Assembly: GCA_016207625.1 (NCBI GenBank)
Contig: JACQPF010000237.1
Span: forward strand, 1-6,273
Source of the DNA: Elusimicrobiota bacterium
GTDB lineage: Bacteria; Elusimicrobiota; Elusimicrobia; FEN-1173
DNA length: 6,273 nt
Direction: 5' to 3'
The translations under genes were made by a program, and so were the position numbers. Positions 5,791 through 6,273 of the stretch are shown here, one piece after another (the first letter of the stretch is position 1; each line of letters opens with the position of its first letter). The notes beneath the pieces were generated by a model. That model did not search any database. It was not told the origin of the DNA and saw only the letters and a program-made list of their open reading frames with translations.

Positions 5791-6273
5791 ATGACGCGCC
5801 GTAAAAAAACCGTTTCCGAATCGGCCGCTCAAATCTCACAGGTCATGATGCCCGCGAACGCCAACCATTACGGCAGCGTGCACGGCGGCACCATCCTCAA
5901 GCTCGTGGACGAGGCCGCCTTCGTGGCCGCCAGCCGCCACGCCCGGCAGAACGTGGTGGCGGCCTCCATGGACCACATGGAGTTCCGGCACCCGGTCCAC
6001 ATGGGGGACCTGCTGACCCTCACCGCCTCCATTTTCAACGTCGGCCGCACGTCGATGGACGTCGAGGTCGAAATCATCTCCGAGAACATCAAAACCGGCA
6101 AGACGCTGTTGATCGGCTCCGCTTACCTCACGATGGTCGCCCTGGACGCCAAGGGCCGGCCCACCCCCGTGCCCGGCCTGTTGCTGAAGAACAAAGAAGA
6201 GCTGGAGAAAAACAAGAAGTTGATATATATAAGAGAGAAGCGTTTGAGTGATTTCAAGGAAGTTCTGAAGGAA
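5791..6273 (+). CDS. Hotdog-fold acyl-CoA thioesterase (YciA/BFIT-like), 3'-partial
   Basis: Predicted cytosolic acyl-CoA hydrolase releasing CoA and a free acid. The frame is open from ATG 5791 to the last base (161 codons, no stop), so the C-terminus is missing. Seen: SESAAQISQVMMPANANHYG (9-28), the hotdog central-helix motif VHGGTILKLVDEAA (30-43) with likely catalytic D40 and conserved N24, then MDHMEFRHPVHMGD (60-73), the LTLTASIFNVGRTSMDV strand region (75-91), and AYLTMVALDAKGRP (111-124). These match the YciA-type cytosolic acyl-CoA thioester hydrolases. The residues from about 9 align with the family's usual N-terminus, supporting this start over the double ATG at codons 19-20. A lysine- and glutamate-rich, probably helical tail begins near 132; its codons from about 6220 are more AT-rich (ATA, AGA). 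Divergent from nrfH; no functional link to nitrite reduction is evident. The true substrate chain length cannot be told. Confidence 0.88.
   Translation, partial: MTRRKKTVSESAAQISQVMMPANANHYGSVHGGTILKLVDEAAFVAASRHARQNVVAASMDHMEFRHPVHMGDLLTLTASIFNVGRTSMDVEVEIISENIKTGKTLLIGSAYLTMVALDAKGRPTPVPGLLLKNKEELEKNKKLIYIREKRLSDFKEVLKE

Noticed and set aside
6218..6240. AT-rich TTGATATATATAAGAGAG as a promoter
   Set aside because: It lies inside the open thioesterase frame, and the -35-like and -10-like hexamers have no proper spacing. It is better read as part of a Lys/Ile/Tyr-coding tail.

Overview
The window is about 6.3 kb of densely packed, GC-rich bacterial DNA with seven protein-coding genes, two of which touch or run off the window edges. 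I see no RNA gene, mobile element, CRISPR array or repeat family. A membrane-anchored multiheme nitrite reductase points to a Gram-negative-type bacterium with anaerobic or microaerobic respiration. The NrfA has a histidine-type first heme motif, which is found in only some lineages. I cannot name the phylum from sequence alone; an under-sampled, GC-rich environmental lineage is likely.

Layout: (1) 4-1197 (+), a radical SAM enzyme of unknown substrate with a CX4CX2C cluster motif, possibly cut at its 5' end. (2) 5737-1194 (-), a tight five-gene run transcribed leftward: nrfH (tetraheme quinol dehydrogenase), nrfA (pentaheme nitrite reductase), an Rrf2-family NsrR-like iron-sulfur regulator, a group II cysteine desulfurase, and a D-lactate dehydrogenase-like 2-hydroxyacid dehydrogenase. 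Junctions are 29 nt, a 4-nt GTGA overlap, a 4-nt ATGA overlap and 13 nt. (3) 5738-5790, a 53-bp divergent intergenic region with an extended -10 element on each strand and a TGATATCA palindrome. (4) 5791 to the window end (+), a hotdog-fold acyl-CoA thioesterase with no stop codon inside the window, probably translated from a leaderless mRNA.

How the genes may work together (inference): NrfH takes electrons from the quinol pool and NrfA reduces nitrite, and probably NO, to ammonium. The regulator keeps Asp8 and the three C-terminal cysteines that define NsrR, so it is likely a nitric-oxide sensor acting on its own operon. The cysteine desulfurase could supply sulfur to rebuild iron-sulfur clusters damaged by NO. 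The 2-hydroxyacid dehydrogenase could reoxidise NADH while respiration is inhibited. The window therefore reads as a self-regulated nitrite/NO reduction and recovery operon. The radical SAM gene converges on it with overlapping stop codons, and the thioesterase shares only the divergent promoter region.
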